From assembly GCA_910587405.1 (NCBI GenBank), contig CAJUKS010000008.1, positions 1 through 64,000 on the forward strand: 64,000 nucleotides of DNA, read 5' to 3'. This DNA comes from an uncultured Alphaproteobacteria bacterium (GTDB lineage: Bacteria > Pseudomonadota > Alphaproteobacteria > RF32 > CAG-239). The notes beneath the pieces were generated by a model, which made no database searches, had not been told where the DNA came from, and was given only the letters and a program-made list of their open reading frames with translations. Below are positions 22,648 to 30,374 of the stretch, piece by piece; positions within the stretch are counted from its first letter, which is position 1; each line of letters starts with the position of its first letter. The translations under genes were made by a program, and so were the position numbers.

Positions 22648-23574
22648 TTATTTGTTCAACTGAGCAGCAACTTCGGCAGCAAAGTCTTCTTCTTTTTTCT
22701 GGATGCCTTCACCCAGTTTGAAGCAGGCAAAGTCTTTGATTTTGACGTCGGCGCCCAGTTCTTTGGCGGCGTCGGCAATAACCTGCTTAACCTTTTTGTC
22801 CGGATCCATAATGTAGGCCTGTTCTTCCAAAACGACTTCGTCGTAATATTTCTTAACGCGGCCTTCAACCATTTTTTCAATGATGTGTTCCGGTTTGCCC
22901 GAAGCTTTGGCCTGGTCGACGAAAATGGACTTTTCGTGTTCGACGGCAGCCGGATCAACGTCGGCAATGGTCAAAAACTGCGGCTGCGAAGCAGCAATAT
23001 GCATCGCAATGTGTTTGCCCAGTTCGGCCAGTTTGGCTTTGTCGGCGGTCGATTCCAGAGCAACCAGCACGCCGATTTTGCCCAGATTGTTGCGGGCAAC
23101 GTTATGAACATAGGGTGCAACCACGCCTTCGCTGACTTCAACCACTTTGGCGCGGCGCAGGTTCATGTTTTCACCGATTTTGGCGATCATATCGGTCAGG
23201 CGTTCTTCAAAAGACTTATGAACTTTCGGGCACTGGAAGTTTTTCATGTCGCACAGTTCGCCGTTGTTCATCAAGGCAACCAAAGCGGCGTCTTCAACAT
23301 ATTCCTGAAAGATTTCGTTTTTGGCGACAAAGTCGGTTTCGGAGTTGACTTCGACCACGGCGCCCTTGTTACCTTCAACGGCAACGGCAACCAGACCTTC
23401 GGCGGCAACGCGGCTTGCTTTTTTGGCCGCGGAAGCGAGGCCCTTTTTGCGCAGCCAGTCAACGGCTTTTTCCATATCGCCCTGAGCTTCGACCAGAGCT
23501 TTTTTGCAGTCAAGCATTCCGGCGCTGGTGGATTCTCTCAATTCTTTTACCATAGCGGCAGTAATTTCGGTCAT
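22648..23574 (-). CDS. tsf: Elongation factor Ts
   Basis: A 308-residue nucleotide-exchange factor for EF-Tu. The N-terminal UBA-like domain begins TAAMVKELRESTSAGMLDCK and is followed by KKALVEAQGDMEKAVDWLR; the conserved NSETDFVAKN that contacts the EF-Tu nucleotide site is present; the C-terminal dimerisation subdomains follow with the HIAAS and EKMVEGRVKKYYDEVVLEEQ signatures. Length is normal. It lies downstream of rpsB with a 97-nt gap, the usual rpsB-tsf order. Confidence 0.98.
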   Translation of the reverse strand: MTEITAAMVKELRESTSAGMLDCKKALVEAQGDMEKAVDWLRKKGLASAAKKASRVAAEGLVAVAVEGNKGAVVEVNSETDFVAKNEIFQEYVEDAALVALMNNGELCDMKNFQCPKVHKSFEERLTDMIAKIGENMNLRRAKVVEVSEGVVAPYVHNVARNNLGKIGVLVALESTADKAKLAELGKHIAMHIAASQPQFLTIADVDPAAVEHEKSIFVDQAKASGKPEHIIEKMVEGRVKKYYDEVVLEEQAYIMDPDKKVKQVIADAAKELGADVKIKDFACFKLGEGIQKKEEDFAAEVAAQLNK

Positions 23575-23671
23575 TTTTTCTAATTCCCCAATCTGATGTT
23601 TGAATTAAAATGGCGATATTTTAGGGTCTAAAATACCGCCATTGATGAGTTGCTAATTTGTCAGCCGCAAA

Positions 23672-24520
23672 TTATTCGGCAGCTTTAGCTTTTTTGGCGG
23701 AAGCTTTTTTGGCTTCTTTGGGAGCCTCGGCTTCTTCTTCGTTGTTTTCTTTGATCGCGGCTTTTTTCTTGGCCGGTTTGGCATCGGCGTCGGCAACGAT
23801 TTCGTCTACCTTAACGCCCTGAGCGGCGATTTCGGCCTGAATACCGTCCAAAACAGCGGAAGATACCAGTTCGCAATAGAACTGAATGGCGCGGATGGCG
23901 TCGTCATTGCCGGGAACCGGGAAGTCGACCAAAGTCGGGTCGGCGTTGGTATCGGCAATTGCGATAACCGGGATACCGAGCTTTTTGGCTTCTTTGATCG
24001 CCAGATCTTCTTTCGGCATGTCAACGACAAACAACAGGTCCGGCTGACCGCCCATGTTCATAACGCCGCTGAGTTCTTTAGCCAGTTTGTCCTGCTCTTT
24101 GCGCAGATTGAGCAGTTCTTTTTTGGTGTAGCCTTCGGTGGCGTTGTTTTCGAACATTTCGTTCAGTTTGACCAGACGGGAAATCGATTTGTAAACGGTT
24201 TTCCAGTTGGTGAGCATGCCGCCGAGCCAACGGTAGTTTACATAATACTGTCCGCATCTTTCGGCGTTTTCTCTGATGATGTCCTGAGCCTGTCTTTTGG
24301 TGCCGACAAACAGAACTTTACCGCCGTTGGCGGCAATTTCTTTGGCTGCACTCAAAGCCGTGTACAGCATCGGGTAGGTCTGCTGCAGGTCGATAATGTG
24401 AACGTTGTCTTTTTTGCCGTAGATGTAGCTGGCCATTTTCGGGTTCCAACGACGGGCGTGGTGTCCGAAATGAACGCCGTTTTCAATCATCTGACGGATT
24501 GTAAATTTAGGAAGTGACAT
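23672..24520 (-). CDS. rpsB: Ribosomal protein S2
   Basis: A 282-residue small-subunit protein. Signature segments are present: QMIENGVHFGHHARRWNPKM near the start, YRWLGGMLTNWKT, and the C-terminal VIAIADTNADPTLVDFPVPG. The last 45 residues form an Ala/Lys/Glu-rich tail, longer than in E. coli but common in alphaproteobacteria. I placed the start at MSLPKF with AAAGGA upstream, not 20 codons earlier in the leader. The leader carries a long-range stem. Confidence 0.97.
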   Translation of the reverse strand: MSLPKFTIRQMIENGVHFGHHARRWNPKMASYIYGKKDNVHIIDLQQTYPMLYTALSAAKEIAANGGKVLFVGTKRQAQDIIRENAERCGQYYVNYRWLGGMLTNWKTVYKSISRLVKLNEMFENNATEGYTKKELLNLRKEQDKLAKELSGVMNMGGQPDLLFVVDMPKEDLAIKEAKKLGIPVIAIADTNADPTLVDFPVPGNDDAIRAIQFYCELVSSAVLDGIQAEIAAQGVKVDEIVADADAKPAKKKAAIKENNEEEAEAPKEAKKASAKKAKAAE

Positions 24521-24551
24521 ATTTATATCCTTTATTTTCCGGTTAAACCTC

Positions 24552-24617
24552 CGCAGGCTTTCTGGCTTGTTGCCAAGCACCGGAGCGAAGGCCGAAAACG
24601 GTTCCGCCGCGCCTGCG
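24552..24617 (-). promoter_or_regulatory. Structured rpsB leader
   Basis: On the minus strand CGCAGGC (24611-24617) pairs with GCCTGCG (24552-24558), enclosing a GCTTG-GCAA-CAAGC tetraloop hairpin and a GC-rich arm, and ending about 30 nt before the start. Bacterial S2 often represses its own operon through the leader, so this is a candidate autoregulatory structure; direct evidence is lacking. Confidence 0.5.
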
Positions 24618-24663
24618 TGTGAATTAATGTTAAACTGATATCGAATCTCCGATATCGGGGCTA

Positions 24664-24692
24664 TATTTATACCTAAATATTTTATTTGGCAA
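24664..24692 (-). promoter_or_regulatory. rpsB-tsf promoter
   Basis: On the minus strand TTGCCA (24687-24692), 17 nt, TAAATA (24664-24669). Confidence 0.55.
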
Positions 24693-24700
24693 GAAAAATA

Positions 24701-25270
24701 TTACAGGGCGTGCGCAATATCGGCAGCGTTTTCGTCCCCGGCGCGGCCGTCGAAATCGCGGATGGCTTCAATCACCCGTTCGACGGTACGGTCAACCATT
24801 TCTTCGCGGGTTTCGACCACGATGTCGGCTTCGGAATAATAAGGATATTCTTCCTGAATATATTTCTCGAGTTTGTTTTTGAGGTGCTGGTCGTTGCCTT
24901 CGATAAACGGGCGGTGTTTGCGGCCCGAGGTGCGGTGATAAAGAATGTCGAGATCGGCTTTGAGCCAGACGGTGATGGCATAACGCCGCGCCAGTTCCCG
25001 GGTTTGCTGCGGGACAAAGGATCCGCCGCCGGAAGCAAGTACGCAGGGCTCGCCCTGCAGCAGCCGTTTCATCACCCGTTCTTCGCCGGCGCGGTATTCT
25101 TCTTCGCCGAAGCATTTCAAAACGTCAACCAGCGGCAGACCGGCGGCTTTTTCAATTTCCTGGTCGCCGTCAACGAAGGGCAGCCCGAGTTTTTTGGCCA
25201 GACGTTTGCCGACACTGGTTTTACCGCTTCCCATCAGGCCGACAAGTAAAATTATTTTATCGTTTTGCAT
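24701..25270 (-). CDS. aroK: Shikimate kinase
   Basis: A 189-residue P-loop kinase that phosphorylates shikimate in chorismate synthesis. Walker A GLMGSGKTSVG lies at residues 11-21; the substrate-binding FVDGDQEIE (D at the shikimate site), the R of EEEYRAGEE, the GGG loop (VLASGGGSFV) and the lid (RTSGRKHRPF) are all present. In alphaproteobacteria aroK commonly precedes aroB; here aroB is absent and the gene stands alone, divergent from the small membrane gene and xerD. Confidence 0.96.
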   Translation of the reverse strand: MQNDKIILLVGLMGSGKTSVGKRLAKKLGLPFVDGDQEIEKAAGLPLVDVLKCFGEEEYRAGEERVMKRLLQGEPCVLASGGGSFVPQQTRELARRYAITVWLKADLDILYHRTSGRKHRPFIEGNDQHLKNKLEKYIQEEYPYYSEADIVVETREEMVDRTVERVIEAIRDFDGRAGDENAADIAHAL

Positions 25271-25357
25271 GGTTTGTTAATCTTTATTTCAAATATTTGA
25301 TGTCATAATATAAACAGTTTAAATTTTATCAATATTTTTTTTACAAAAGGTGAAAAT

Positions 25358-25498
25358 ATGCGTCAGAAAAGCAGCAAAACCTGGTTTTATGTCATTGCGG
25401 CAGTGGTGGCCGCCGCGGTATTGTGGGTGATTTCGCGGGAGATCCCGTTCACGCCCGAAAAAGTTGAACAGCCGCTGGAAAATACTTTTGCCGGATAG
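25358..25498 (+). CDS. Small single-span membrane protein upstream of xerD
   Basis: A 46-residue protein: MRQKSSKTWFYVIAAVVAAA then VLWVISREIPFTPEKVEQPL and ENTFAG. One membrane helix (about residues 10-25) is followed by a short periplasmic or cytoplasmic tail. AAAGGTG about 6 nt upstream supports the start, and the gene stops 8 nt before xerD, suggesting cotranscription. No function can be assigned; small membrane genes at this position occur in related genomes. Confidence 0.72.
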   Translation: MRQKSSKTWFYVIAAVVAAAVLWVISREIPFTPEKVEQPLENTFAG

Positions 25499-25506
25499 GC
25501 GATGCG

Positions 25507-26406
25507 ATGACGGGGCAGAATCTGGAAAATTTTCTCGAAATGATGGCGGCCGAAAAAGGCGCGGCGCAAAATACGCTCGAGGCCTATCGGCGTGATATCT
25601 TGCAGTTTTTCGAGTTTTTCGGTACCGACGCGACGCGGGCGGAAGAGCGGGACATTTCCGCTTTTGCGCAATATTTGGCGCAACGCGGTTTTGCACCCCG
25701 GACACAGGCCCGTAAGTTGTCGGCTCTGCGGGAATTCTATAAGTTCTTGTATTCGGAAAAGGAAATCGGCGACAATCCGACCGTCAGAATTTTGTCGCCG
25801 CGGCGCGAAAAAACGTTGCCCAAGTTTTTGACCGCGCCAGAAATCAAACGGTTGCTGGCAACGGCGGAAAGGGGCGAAGACTTTGCCCGCCAGCGGCTGA
25901 CGGCCATGTTTGCGCTGATGTATGCCTGCGGTTTGCGGGTTTCCGAGTTGGTCGGACTGCCGGAAAACTGCATCAATTTTGAAAAAAAACAGATTTTGAT
26001 TATGGGCAAAGGCAGCAAAGAGCGGCTGATTCCGGTGGCGGATGCGGCGCTCAGCATTATTTTGCGCTATGTCGGGCAGCGGCAGCGGTATGTCGGAAAA
26101 AGCGGTTCGCCGTGGCTGTTTCCTTCCCGGCGCTCGGCATCGGGTCATATTACCCGTGACAACTTTTTCAAAAACCTCAAAAATCTGGCGGTCGAAGCCG
26201 GAATTTCGCCGTCGCGGATTTCTCCCCACGTTTTGCGGCATTCGTTTGCCACTCATTTGCTTAACCGCCGCGTGGATTTGCGCAGCGTGCAGAAATTGCT
26301 GGGGCATGAAGATATTTCCACCACCGAAATTTATACTCATATCGTGTCGCAGCAGTTGATTGATACGGTGATGCAAAAACATCCGTTGGGAAAAATCAGC
26401 GAATAA
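25507..26406 (+). CDS. xerD: Tyrosine recombinase XerD
   Basis: A 299-residue site-specific recombinase that resolves chromosome dimers at dif. The N-terminal SAM-like core-binding domain is followed by the catalytic domain with R144 (ACGLRVSE), the beta-hairpin Lys (MGKGSKER), HVLRH (H241, R244), H267 (LLGHEDISTTEIY) and the nucleophile Y276. Length and the absence of accessory genes favour XerC/D over an integron or phage integrase. Assignment to XerD over XerC follows from the MLSHxD-like GHEDISTT and is fairly likely. Confidence 0.9.
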   Translation: MTGQNLENFLEMMAAEKGAAQNTLEAYRRDILQFFEFFGTDATRAEERDISAFAQYLAQRGFAPRTQARKLSALREFYKFLYSEKEIGDNPTVRILSPRREKTLPKFLTAPEIKRLLATAERGEDFARQRLTAMFALMYACGLRVSELVGLPENCINFEKKQILIMGKGSKERLIPVADAALSIILRYVGQRQRYVGKSGSPWLFPSRRSASGHITRDNFFKNLKNLAVEAGISPSRISPHVLRHSFATHLLNRRVDLRSVQKLLGHEDISTTEIYTHIVSQQLIDTVMQKHPLGKISE

Positions 26407-26455
26407 AAAGCGGAAGGGGCTCTGTGCGGAGACCGACAGAGCTGTGCCGATAAAG

Positions 26456-26487
26456 AAAAAAGAGAAACCTTTACAGGTTTCTCTTTT
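26456..26487. terminator. Bidirectional terminator between xerD and the downstream orphan
   Basis: AAAAGAGAAACCT pairs with AGGTTTCTCTTTT around TTAC. A second GC-rich hairpin, GCTCTGT/ACAGAGC, lies just upstream at 26420-26443. Confidence 0.85.
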
Positions 26488-26504
26488 GAAATGCGATTGC
26501 AAGC

Positions 26505-27056
26505 TCAGGAACGGATCCAAAACCCGAACAGCTCGGTGACGCGGAGGTCGGCAAGTTGGTCGCTTTTGGCGGCGAGGGTGCCGTCTCCGAACAAATTGTC
26601 GGCCCAGATGACGAAAGTCAGCCATGAATGTTTGTCATAGCCGGCCAGCGGCAGCCTGATTTCCCGTACTTTCATTTCCGGATTGAGGCGGTCGACGGAG
26701 GTTTCCATCTGCACGGCCAAAAACTTCCACAGCAAATCAGCCGTGATCAGGGGGCGGGTACATTCCGCGCGAATCCTGGAGGCTGTTCTTCCGGAATGCA
26801 GGGTAAGCAGACGGGCCAAAGTCAGTACCGGCGCTCTCGGATCGAGATAAGACCACGGAGAAGCGGACTTGTCGCTGAATTCGTCTACCGTATCGTAGTT
26901 CTCCCGCTCTTCTTTCAGCTTTTTCTTGATGTTGGTGAAAATGTCCTGAAAGTAAGGCAGGTAGATTTTCCCGTCGCCGAGGTTTTGGTCTTGCAACTTT
27001 CTTCTGTCAATACCCAGCTTCTGGGCAAAGGCAGGAAATACGTCATTTCTTTTCAT
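26505..27056 (-). CDS. Orphan protein of unknown function in an SD-less cassette
   Basis: A 183-residue soluble protein without recognised domains. A helical N-terminal half (FTNIKKKLKEERENYDTVDE) is followed by a segment rich in hydrophobic helices (PVLTLARLLTLHSGRTASRI) and a WLTFVIWADNLFGDG stretch. The leader is A/U-rich with TTATTAA 21 nt upstream and no Shine-Dalgarno. An ATG 7 nt upstream, out of frame, opens a six-codon frame that overlaps the start. It has its own promoter and terminator. Confidence 0.65.
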   Translation of the reverse strand: MKRNDVFPAFAQKLGIDRRKLQDQNLGDGKIYLPYFQDIFTNIKKKLKEERENYDTVDEFSDKSASPWSYLDPRAPVLTLARLLTLHSGRTASRIRAECTRPLITADLLWKFLAVQMETSVDRLNPEMKVREIRLPLAGYDKHSWLTFVIWADNLFGDGTLAAKSDQLADLRVTELFGFWIRS

Positions 27057-27100
27057 ATGGCATAGTGTTTAATTCTGTTAATAATAAATTACTAAAGTTT

Positions 27101-27129
27101 TCTATAGCATAACCGCGGCATAAAATCAA
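27101..27129 (-). promoter_or_regulatory. Promoter of the orphan cassette
   Basis: On the minus strand TTGATT (27124-27129), 17 nt, TATAGA (27101-27106). The predicted start near 27094 places TTATTAA (27078-27084) at +11. Confidence 0.7.
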
Positions 27130-27184
27130 GCCAAAATTTGACAAAAAAAGACAGGCGGAGTTGTTGAAAAAAAGAAATAGATAT

Positions 27185-27310
27185 CCCCCAGTAAACTGGG
27201 GGTTCTAATCAGCTACAAACCTACGGTTTGACCACGCTCGTTGGCGTGGAGCGGTGTCTAACGACACCTTTGCATTCAGCCCCGAGTAAACTCGGGGTTT
27301 TCTGTAAGGC
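27185..27310 (-). mobile_element. Array of five perfect hairpins, likely IS200/IS605-derived non-coding element
   Basis: Within about 115 bases are CCCCCAG-TAAA-CTGGGGG (27185-27202), CAAACC-TAC-GGTTTG (27216-27230), CCACGC-TCGTTG-GCGTGG (27232-27249), GGTGTC-TAAC-GACACC (27253-27268) and CCCCGAG-TAAA-CTCGGGG (27280-27297). No arm has a mismatch. The outer hairpins share a TAAA loop, like subterminal palindromes of IS200/IS605-type elements. It contains no ORF. A diverged copy in the same orientation class lies at 21798-21902. Palindrome-associated elements of this kind are moved by a transposase elsewhere; none is seen here. Confidence 0.6.
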
Positions 27311-27317
27311 ATGTAAT

Positions 27318-27350
27318 AAAAAAGCGGGAATTGAATTATCAATTCCCGCT
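27318..27350 (-). terminator. Terminator of the NADAR gene
   Basis: GCGGGAATTGA pairs with TCAATTCCCGC around ATTA; on the minus strand six T residues follow. Confidence 0.85.
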
Positions 27351-27400
27351 TGAGTGTGTTAAGAAAATCACGCGTCAGACGCAGGTTTTCTTTTGTTGAT

Positions 27401-28330
27401 TCACTTTATCTTAAAATCCGCCGTCAGGATAATCTGAAGCAGTCGGCAGTCGCGTTTATCTTTTCTCAGATCAAGCCATGTGGTTTGAGTGAGAAAGTCG
27501 CTACTAACCTCGGTGGTATGAGAAGAGGCACAAAAGAAAGCTTCTGTTCCCGTCTGAACCTGAAAATTCAAGATATCCTTTTCACAGTACATAAATTCCC
27601 ATGCCATTGACCAATCGGGGATCTGCCAATAAAGATCAATGCCGTTATTGTCGGAATGCATATTCCGAAATTTTTTGTAGTAGGCAATTCCCTCTTCAAA
27701 GGTCATTTTACGATCGGCCAGATGTACCAGTAAAGACGGTCGGCCTTTAAAAGGAAACATTCCGATCGGCTTCATGTGGCTTCTTCTCTGAGTACTCAGC
27801 TCAAGATTGCCGTTGCGGTTCTTGTACAGAACGGGAAACGGCAGGGTGTCGCGGATTTCCATCAGAATCTTGCCGAGATTGTTCTCGCCGACGCCGTCGC
27901 AGATGCCCCAGTAGGTGTCCCCCCATGTGTTGCCTTCTTCAAGAACGGCATCGCCGGTTTGAGCAAGCATATACATCAGCGGCAGATGCCAAGTAAACTT
28001 CTGGCGGTTCAGATCTTTCAAAATCTGATATTTGACGCTGTCCCAGTCCTCGCGGATTTGGTCTTCTTTGCCGTTCCAGTAAGCTTTTGCCTCGTAAGGA
28101 GACATGATTGTGAATTTTTTTCGCAGTTCAATGTCCTTGGTTTTAGCTGCCTGATAGGCATTTTCGGTGCAATCGAAACAAAGGCCTTCGAGGAAAACCT
28201 TTATTTTGTCGCTGCAGAGCAAAGAACCGACCTGGGTCGGGAACTCATATTTACTCCCGTCTTTTTTGTAGGGATAGAAGTTCGACAGAAACCGGGCTTC
28301 CGGGGTGGTAAAAGTTGCAATTTTTTCCAT
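27401..28330 (-). CDS. NADAR-domain protein with an unknown C-terminal extension
   Basis: A 309-residue protein. Residues about 10-165 fit NADAR (YbiA/DUF1768): FLSNFYPY, a Glu/Gln helix (ENAYQAAK), and the signature GNTWGDTYWGICDGVGENNL followed by GKILMEIRD. NADAR enzymes cleave N-glycosidic bonds in ADP-ribosylated or riboflavin-related compounds. The remaining ~140 residues (from MKPIGMFPFKGRPSLLVHLA) match no family I know and are not part of YbiA. It is preceded by its own promoter and a 65-nt SD-less leader, and ends at a terminator next to the hairpin array. Confidence 0.8.
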   Translation of the reverse strand: MEKIATFTTPEARFLSNFYPYKKDGSKYEFPTQVGSLLCSDKIKVFLEGLCFDCTENAYQAAKTKDIELRKKFTIMSPYEAKAYWNGKEDQIREDWDSVKYQILKDLNRQKFTWHLPLMYMLAQTGDAVLEEGNTWGDTYWGICDGVGENNLGKILMEIRDTLPFPVLYKNRNGNLELSTQRRSHMKPIGMFPFKGRPSLLVHLADRKMTFEEGIAYYKKFRNMHSDNNGIDLYWQIPDWSMAWEFMYCEKDILNFQVQTGTEAFFCASSHTTEVSSDFLTQTTWLDLRKDKRDCRLLQIILTADFKIK

Positions 28331-28401
28331 GATGTCAGAATTTTTTAAAGTGAATAAATACTAGAATTGTAATAATGAACTGATAATTTTTTTGTATAAG
28401 A

Positions 28402-28429
28402 AGGATACAGCAATCCCGATTTTTGTCAA
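28402..28429 (-). promoter_or_regulatory. Promoter of the NADAR gene
   Basis: On the minus strand TTGACA (28424-28429), 16 nt, TATCCT (28402-28407). The long A/U-rich leader contains TTATTAC at 28369-28375. Confidence 0.6.
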
Positions 28430-28463
28430 CATTTAAATTTTTGCCGAATAGTCAGCGGGCGTA

Positions 28464-29288
28464 TTACAGATTTTGGGCGAGCTGCAGAAACATTTCCGGC
28501 GTCAGTTCTTCGGCGCGGGCGGTCAGGCTGATGCCGAGGCTGCCGCATTTTTCCGTCAGTCCGGGAAACTGTTTGAGGCTTTGGCGCAGCATTTTGCGGC
28601 GCTGCCCGAAAGCTGCCGAGGTAATTTTTTCCACTTTTTGCAAAATTTGTTTGTCGGGCACTGTTGTCTTGGGGCGGAACAACAAAACGGTGGACCAGAT
28701 TTTCGGAGCCGGGGTAAAGCACTCCGGCGGCAAGTCCATTAATTTGACGATGCCGCAAGTAAGTTGTGCCAAAACCGAAAGCCGGCCGTAATCTTTACAA
28801 CGGGTCGGCGCCGTAATGCGCTCGGCCACTTCCTTTTGAAACATCAGGGTCATTGCCCGGTAACGGCTGCTGTCTTGCAGCCAGCCGATCAGAAGCGGAA
28901 CCGAAACGTTGTAAGGCAGGTTGCTGATGATTTGCCGCGGCGCGTCAATTTCGCGGCTCAGGTCATATTGCAGGGCATCGCCGTTGATAATGCGAAACGG
29001 AATCGGGGTTTGCGCTTTAAGTTCCTCCATAATCTCAATACAGCGGCGGTCCATTTCGATAACGGTCAGGGAAGCCGGCGCCGCTTCGACGATCGCCCGA
29101 GTCAGGCCGCCCGGTCCGGGGCCGATTTCGCAAACGTGACAGTCCGCAAAACTGTCGATGCCTTGGCAGTTGAGACTGAGACGAATGATTTTGTCGGTGA
29201 TGTTACGGTCAAGCAGAAAATTTTGCCCTAAGGCTTTTGAAGCAAGCAATCCGTGGTTTTCCACCGTTTGGCGCAGCGACGGGAGCAT
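28464..29288 (-). CDS. rsmA: 16S rRNA dimethyladenosine transferase RsmA (KsgA)
   Basis: A 274-residue SAM-dependent methyltransferase that dimethylates two adjacent adenosines near the 3' end of 16S rRNA. Motifs: KALGQNFLLDRNITDKI at the start, CEIGPGPGGLT (SAM motif I), INGDALQYDL, and the catalytic IISNLPYNVSVPLL (NLPY). The C-terminal helical domain holds AFGQRRKMLRQSLK. It is the last gene of the lptF-lptD-surA-rsmA run, starting 3 nt after surA ends. Confidence 0.97.
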   Translation of the reverse strand: MLPSLRQTVENHGLLASKALGQNFLLDRNITDKIIRLSLNCQGIDSFADCHVCEIGPGPGGLTRAIVEAAPASLTVIEMDRRCIEIMEELKAQTPIPFRIINGDALQYDLSREIDAPRQIISNLPYNVSVPLLIGWLQDSSRYRAMTLMFQKEVAERITAPTRCKDYGRLSVLAQLTCGIVKLMDLPPECFTPAPKIWSTVLLFRPKTTVPDKQILQKVEKITSAAFGQRRKMLRQSLKQFPGLTEKCGSLGISLTARAEELTPEMFLQLAQNL

Positions 29289-29291
29289 CTT

Positions 29292-30359
29292 TTATTCTTT
29301 CAGTTCGATCATTGCCCGTTGCCGCAGTTCCTGCAGGTGTTGCGCGGCATAGCGTTCGTTTTTCTGATTGCGCAGCATGTTTTCCACTTCTTTGGCGGTC
29401 GGTGTCGGCATTTGGTCCCGGGCCGGATCAAACTTCTTTTCAACTTTGAAAATATAATAGTCGCCGTTATACAAAACCGGGTCGCTGACCTGGCCGGAAG
29501 AAAGCTTGCGAACGCTGTTTTCAAGCGTTTGCGGCAGTTGCCCTTCGTTGACCCAGCCGAGCCGTCCGCCCGAAGACGAACTTGGACTTTGCGAAAATTG
29601 GGCGGCATAAAGTTCAAAGCGCGGATCGCGGCGCAAATTTTCGACCAACTGTGAAATATGCTTGGCTTCTTTGGCCGGAATGACAATTTCGGAAAGCATG
29701 AATTTGGGTTTGCTCATGTCTTGGGCGGCCAAGGCCAGCGCTTCTTTGATTTCGGGCTCGGTAATGGTTTCGCCCATGGTATTGCGGTGAACCAAACGAA
29801 TCCATGCCAGATCGTTTTTCATCTGTTCGCGAAAGACCTGCGGATCCACGCCTGATTGTTTCATCATTTGGTTAAGCCGTCCCCGCGTCAGGTTGTTGTT
29901 TTGGCAAAAGACGTCGATTGAATTTTCGACTTCTTTTTCGCTGATGTCAATTTTGTTGCGGGCGGCGTCCTGAGCTTTCAGTTTTTCATCGATGGTATTT
30001 TGCATCACCTTGTTGATGATCAGCAATTTGGTTTGCGAATTGTAAGGAATGCCGGTCGTCATGGTAAAGGCGCGCACCCGGTTGTTGATGTCTTCGGTGG
30101 TGATAATGTCGCCGTTTACCTGAGCCAGAATCCGGATTGATCCCGTATAAGGGGTCGGTTTGCGAATCGCGACCGGTTCCGGCGGCGGAGTAGGTTCCGG
30201 TTCCGCCTGAGAAGCGCCGCGGAACAAAACCGACGGTCCTTCCTGTTCCGGCTCGGCGGCGTCATTCTCCGCCGAAGCGCGCCGGTAGCCGGGAGCAAAT
30301 TGAGCGCGGGCTTCGAAAGATGAAATTAAACATAGTGCCATCAGTAAGATTCTGATCAT
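29292..30359 (-). CDS. surA: Periplasmic peptidyl-prolyl isomerase SurA
   Basis: A 355-residue outer-membrane protein chaperone. Signal peptide MIRILLMALCLISSFEARA is followed by a Pro/Glu-rich linker, the SurA N-terminal helical domain (ILAQVNGDIITTEDINNRVR through SVDVFCQ-like helices) and one parvulin domain (KFMLSEIVIPAKEAKHISQL, then GGRLGWVNEGQLP and GDYYIFKVEKK). Only one parvulin domain is seen, as in many alphaproteobacteria. It lies between lptD and rsmA; the pdxA gene usual before rsmA is missing here. Confidence 0.9.
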   Translation of the reverse strand: MIRILLMALCLISSFEARAQFAPGYRRASAENDAAEPEQEGPSVLFRGASQAEPEPTPPPEPVAIRKPTPYTGSIRILAQVNGDIITTEDINNRVRAFTMTTGIPYNSQTKLLIINKVMQNTIDEKLKAQDAARNKIDISEKEVENSIDVFCQNNNLTRGRLNQMMKQSGVDPQVFREQMKNDLAWIRLVHRNTMGETITEPEIKEALALAAQDMSKPKFMLSEIVIPAKEAKHISQLVENLRRDPRFELYAAQFSQSPSSSSGGRLGWVNEGQLPQTLENSVRKLSSGQVSDPVLYNGDYYIFKVEKKFDPARDQMPTPTAKEVENMLRNQKNERYAAQHLQELRQRAMIELKE

Positions 30360-30374
30360 GGTTTACTCCTCAAT

